Source of the DNA: Anthonomus grandis grandis
Lineage: Eukaryota; Arthropoda; Insecta; Coleoptera; Curculionidae
Reading direction: 5' to 3'
Assembly: GCF_022605725.1 (NCBI RefSeq)
Contig: NC_065558.1
Location: forward strand, 7,750,001 to 7,814,000
Length of the DNA stretch: 64,000 nucleotides
The stretch's first letter is position 1; the number at the start of each line of letters is the position of its first letter. Of this stretch, positions 59,943 through 64,000 are shown piece after piece. Under the pieces are notes generated by a model. That model made no database searches and was not told the DNA's origin. It saw only the letters and a list, made by a program, of their open reading frames with translations. The position numbers and the translations under genes were made by a program.

Positions 59943-60680
59943 GTAAATTGATAGGGAAGAGAGAAACTGTCTCTTTTGCTCGGTTTACAAAAAAGCTCTT
60001 TTTTATCAATTTTTTCATAAAACTTCAGAGCGCTTGCAACAAAAAAGTCGTATAACATTTTTTCGAAAAGTTGTTAGTCCTTCTGGTATCTAACATTTTT
60101 TTATTTTATCAAATTTCTTTGTTTTTTTTTTCATGTAAACAAGAATATCTTCGTTATTCTCACCACCACATAAAATTTAGATATACCATCAGAAGGAAAA
60201 TTAAATTTGCTATAATAAGGGTATATTTAAGTAGTAAGTAATATTTAAGTAAGGTAATATTTAAGGTAAGGTAATATTTAAGTAGAGTAATTTTTTATAC
60301 CGGGTGTTATCAGAAGTTAAATGTAACATTTGGGAAATGTGCAACATTAGTGGTATCTTCTTCGTTGTCGTTTTTCCAAAATTTGGTAAATAGGGACATG
60401 TTTTTTTTTCAGCAAAAACTACTTCATTTAATATGCTTTCCAATGATATACTTACTTTTGTGATAGCTATTTGTTTTCACAGCATTATCATGGGCAAAAG
60501 AAAGAAAACCACAAAAATTGAAAATTTTCAAATTTTATATTTCTTGATCTTTTGAGCACCAATGCGGCAAGTACTTGTAGATCTATCTTCCCTATCACCT
60601 CTTAAACTTTGACGGTTTTTATAGTAAACACCCTGTATTAATAATAAAAAGTCTATAAAATTAACTTTCCAACATCGCAG
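59943..60680 (+). other. Intron between exons B and C
   Basis: GT...AG borders fit. It includes a short GTAAGGTAATATTTAAG repeat (60225-60285) and a MITE-like insert. Confidence 0.7.
60296..60638. mobile_element. MITE-like insert with CAGGGTGTT-type ends
   Basis: The left end TATACCGGGTGTTATC and right end AAACACCCTGTATTA are inverted with one mismatch and are bordered by TA, consistent with a non-autonomous mariner-like element of about 340 bp sitting in the intron just before exon C. Confidence 0.65.
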
Positions 60681-60749
60681 CAACAAATGGTAGACCAAAA
60701 CAATCAAGCTGTCCAACAACAACAACAACAACAAGAACAACAACAGCAA

Positions 60750-60780
<31 letters not shown>

Positions 60781-61118
60781 AGTATCAACAGATGCAACAG
60801 CAACAACAACAGCAGCAGCAACAACAGCAGCAACAACAACTTGTCCAGGCGGCGCAGAGTCCGCATCTGCAACAAGTGACCGTGAACGCGCAGGGGCAAC
60901 AATGCATACAAACGGCGACGAACATGGGGCCCCCACAGCAGCCGCAGCACGTGCAACCGATGCATCAGCAACAAGTTGCGCAACAGGGTCAACAGGTTCA
61001 GATACAGACTCAGGGGGCGCAGGTTCTCGCCGCGGCGCAGAACGCTGCGCAAACGAGCGCCACCATTACCACTATGGCGCCGTTGCAACAGAATCAACAA
61101 GCCGCGCATCCGCAACAA
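60681..61118 (+). CDS. Gln-rich regulator, coding exon C (polyQ activation-type domain)
   Basis: The acceptor CCAACATCGCAG precedes 60681 and the donor CAA|GTAAGA follows 61118; length 438 bases, phase 0 at both ends, 146 codons. It begins QQMVDQNNQAVQ, runs through two long polyglutamine tracts interrupted by E, Y and M, then turns into a mixed Q/A/T-rich segment: LVQAAQSPHLQQVTVNAQGQ, HVQPMHQQQVAQQGQQVQIQ and TQGAQVLAAAQNAAQTSAT. Such Q-rich sequence with spaced V, I and T resembles the activation domains of Sp1-type and NF-Y-type factors. The CAG/CAA mixture limits repeat slippage. The gene continues downstream, but the next exon lies beyond the 103 bp array or outside the window. Confidence 0.85.
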
Positions 61119-61640
61119 GTAAGAATTATCTTTTTTTTTTAATTCAATTTAAACCAATAAGCTGTCATTGAAACGGCGGGAAAAATTAGATTCTTTAAAT
61201 TTTTGGAGAATTCTTAGAAGAATTCTTCTGCTCTTATGTGGAAAATTATAGAGTAATTACTACAGTTCCTGCTTTTCCACTTGGAACTTTCGGCTAAATG
61301 TGGTCGACACAAGGCCATTAAAAAAAAAGTTCCTGCTTCTGTTAATGTTTTTTTTCTAAAAATTTTTATTATCAGTCCTGTTTTTAACTAAACTAGACTT
61401 GTTTTGCCGAGATTGACATTTAAGTTGAAACTATTGAATTTTAACCATAGGACGTGTAAAAATATTGATGACCTTAAACCGATAAATATTGAAAAATACA
61501 GAATTTCTACATGTACAAGTTTAAATGTACCTAGTTGTTCACTGAGAAAATTTGTATTAAGCACGTTAACTCCAGTACGAACGATACGACTCATATTTCC
61601 AAAGTGAGTCCTAAAATTTCACTCTCAACTTTCACAACTT
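61119..61640. other. Intron or spacer after exon C
   Basis: Begins with the GTAAGAATT donor. A frame at 61404-61607 has no splice support and no domain, so it is not called. Confidence 0.45.
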
Positions 61641-63096
61641 TCTGGAAGAAATAATTAATTTAATTCTTCCAGGCAGCTGCAACATAAAAATGGAATTTTT
61701 AAAAAATATTTCAAAAATTTATTCTTGATATAAACCTCAACTGCCTGGAAGAAATAATTAATTTAATTCTTCCAGGCAGTTGAAACATAAAAATGGAATT
61801 TTTAAAAAATATTTCAAAGATTTATTCTTGATTTAAACCTCAACTGCCTGGAAGAAATAATTAATTTAATTCTTCCAGGCAGTTGAAACATAAAAATGGA
61901 ATTTTTAAAAAATATTTCAAAGATTTATTCTTGATTTAAATCTCAACTGCCTGGAAGAAATAATTAATTTAATTCTTCCAGGCAGCTGCAACATAAAAAT
62001 GGAATTTTTAAAAAATATTTCAAAAATTTATTCTTGATATAAACCTCAACTGCCTGGAAGAAATAATTAATTTAATTCTTCCAGGCAGTTGAAACATAAA
62101 AATGGAATTTTTAAAAAATATTTCAAAGATTTATTCTTGATTTAAACCTCAACTGCCTGGAAGAAATAATTAATTTAATTCTTCCAGGCAGTTGAAACAT
62201 AAAAATGGAATTTTTAAAAAATATTTCAAAGATTTATTCTTGATTTAAACCTCAACTGCCTGGAAGAAATAATTAATTTAATTCTTCCAGGCAGTTGAAA
62301 CATAAAAATGGAATTTTTAAAAAATATTTCAAAGATTTATTCTTGATTTAAATCTGAACTGCCTGGAAGAAATAATTAATTTAATTCTTCCAGGCAGCTG
62401 CAACATAAAAATGGAATTTTTAAAAAATATTTCAAAAATTTATTCTTGATATAAACCTCAACTGCCTGGAAGAAATAATTAATTTAATTCTTCCAGGCAG
62501 TTGAAACATAAAAATGGAATTTTTTAAAAATATTTCAAAGATTTATTCTTGATTTAAACCTCAACTGCCTGGAAGAAATAATTAATTTAATTCTTCCAGG
62601 CAGTTGAAACATAAAAATGGAATTTCAAAAAAACCTTTCAAAGATTTGTTCTTGATATAACCTCAACTGCCTGGAAGAAAAAATTAATTTAATTCTTCCA
62701 GGCAATTGCAACATAAAAATGGAATTTTAAAAAAATATTTCAAAAATTTATTCTTGATATAAACCTCAACTGCCTGGAAGAAATAATTAATTTAATTCTT
62801 CCAGGCAGTTGAAACATAAAAATTGAATTTCAAAAAAACCTTTCAAGGATTTGTTCTTAATATAACCTCAACTGCCTGGAAGAAATAATTAATTTAATTC
62901 TTCCAGGCAGTTCCAACATAAAAATGGAATTTTTTAAAAATATTTCAAAGATTTATTCTTGATTTAAACCTCAACTGCCTGGAAGAAATAATTAATTTAT
63001 TCTTCCAGGCAGTTGAAACATAAAAATGGAATTTTTAAAAAATATTTCAAAGATTTATTCTTGATATAACCTCAACTGCCTGGAAGAAATAATCAA
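61641..63096. repeat. 103 bp palindromic tandem array, about 14 units
   Basis: CTGCCTGGAAG recurs at exactly 103 bp spacing (61741, 61844, 61947, 62050, 62153, 62256 and on). Each unit has a near-perfect hairpin: AACTGCCTGGAAGAA, a 13-base loop (ATAATTAATTTAA), then TTCTTCCAGGCAGTT. The spacer reads CATAAAAATGGAATTTTTA and ATTTCAAAGATTTATTCTTG. Units fall into types (GCAGCTGCAAC with AAAAATTTATTC, or GCAGTTGAAAC with AAGATTTATTC) that recur in a pattern of 3 then 4 units. The last unit is truncated at 63096. It probably lies in an intron or just downstream of the Gln-rich gene. Confidence 0.97.
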
Positions 63097-64000
63097 TTAT
63101 CAAAGATGTGACAAAAAAAAAGACAGAATGAGAAAAAGGGAAATAAAAAGAAACAGAAGGAGAACAAAAATAAAACTTTTGCTATATTTAAACTGACTAG
63201 ACGAAATTATAAATTATTATTCAAAAGTGAAAAATTAACCGATTTGCAAAAATCGATATTGACATGAGCAGTCAAAAATAAAAAGAAGAAGAAGAGGAAT
63301 AGACTGAAGATTCTTTTTTTCATTCTCCGTTAATCAGCAAAAAATAGTTTTTTATGTAACAAGTGTGAAAAATGAGCCTTTTTTGATGAATGGAAAACTT
63401 TTTAGTCAACAATTTTCATGAATAAAGAAAAGGGGATTTTACACACGTGTAACGTACAACATTTTCTCTACCGAAGAAAAGGTAAAAAAAAAAAACAAAA
63501 ATTTCAAATTACTTTACGCACTTAAACGACTTTAGAGTAAAAAAACGTCAAAACATTTTTTGACAAATTATAATTTAAATGTCAAATTACTATTTACGCA
63601 CTCAAATAAACGTCGAATTACGCACTAGGGTCTAAAAAGAATTTTTTAGGCACCAGTGCGTAAAAAGTGAAACTTTTACGCACTGGGAGCAAAATAGGGA
63701 AAAAAGAGCAAAAAGGGAGAAAAATAGATCTTCTGCTATATTTGAATTGCCTAGACAATACCATAAATTTATAAAAAATGGAAAATTACATTGTTTTCAG
63801 AAATCAACTAAAAAAAAGACGAAGCAAAAGAAGAAGAAAAAGAGAAAAAATTAAATAACTTCTTAGAATAAAAAAAAGTAAACTGCTTGCAAAAACAAAA
63901 AAGAATTACTTTATCAGTCAAGAAGACCTAGAAGAAAATTAATTTAAGTGCCTAGAAGATAATAATAGTTAAACTTTGATTATTTTTTTAAGTGCTTAGA
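63097..64000. other. Low-complexity AT/GA-rich tract with TTACGCACT words
   Basis: A/G-rich sequence (AAGAAGAAGAAG near 63282 and 63830). TTACGCACT occurs at 63514-63522, 63594-63602 and 63618-63626, and a perfect 13 bp hairpin (CCAGTGCGTAAAA/TTTTACGCACTGG) spans 63653-63686. Degenerate TGCCTAGA words near 63748 and 63950 recall the CTGCCTGGAA family. No exon is supported. Confidence 0.55.

Noticed and set aside
60528..61118. 196-codon leucine-rich frame on the minus strand
   Set aside because: It is the antisense of the CAG/CAA polyglutamine exon (CTG/TTG read as Leu); the plus strand has matching splice sites and phases.
61641..63096. CRISPR-like regular repeats
   Set aside because: Units are contiguous tandem copies with no unique spacers, and the context is eukaryotic.

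Overview
The window reads as nuclear DNA of an arthropod, most likely an insect; I cannot name the species. Grounds: very AT-rich spacer, spliced exons of a glutamine-rich protein, a eukaryotic tRNA-Ala gene, several dead non-LTR retrotransposons (LINEs), IS630-Tc1-mariner and pogo-type transposase relics, and repeat ends carrying a TA-CAGGGTGT terminus of the kind common in insect genomes. No bacterial operons, CRISPR arrays or rRNA genes are visible.

Layout. About 1.0-6.7 kb is a degenerate array built around the word CTGCCTGGAA. 7.6-11.1 kb is a tandem array of about 185 bp period. A tRNA-Ala(CGC) gene lies at 12.33-12.40 kb on the minus strand. 13.0-20.6 kb is a satellite of about 44 monomers of 170 bp with higher-order structure, followed by a degenerate inverted edge to 21.5 kb. 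22.1-23.9 kb is a GC-richer unique stretch that looks like a promoter plus a non-coding first exon. 24.7-26.1 kb holds small repeats, then a broken coding relic. 26.75-30.05 kb is an array of about 360 bp units made of GCCTGGAA/TTCCAGGC hairpins. 33.0-34.4 kb is a 180 bp array with CRE-like TGACGTCA sites. 35.3-39.1 kb holds mariner-like relics. 39.1-46.7 kb is a cluster of LINEs: one near-full-length minus-strand copy with ORF1 and ORF2, two related partial copies, and two further RT relics. 48.4-51.4 kb is another array using the CCTGGAA word. 51.7-53.3 kb is a pogo/jerky-type transposase pseudogene. 53.6-55.85 kb is a different, 5'-truncated LINE.

The only host protein gene I can support is on the plus strand: three coding exons (58179-58399, 59764-59942, 60681-61118) with compatible splice phases. 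They encode a polyglutamine and Q-rich region around a short conserved-looking block, typical of a transcriptional regulator; both ends of the gene lie outside what I can assign. Its introns carry an orphan satellite monomer, a mariner-like MITE, a CTT microsatellite and a solitary CTGCCTGGAA motif. Downstream, 61.6-63.1 kb is a very regular 103 bp palindromic array.

The most unusual signal is that one short word, AACTGCCTGGAA (or its complement TTCCAGGCAGTT), recurs as the constant core of at least five arrays whose remaining sequence and period differ, often paired head to head as a hairpin with a 12-18 nt AT-rich loop.
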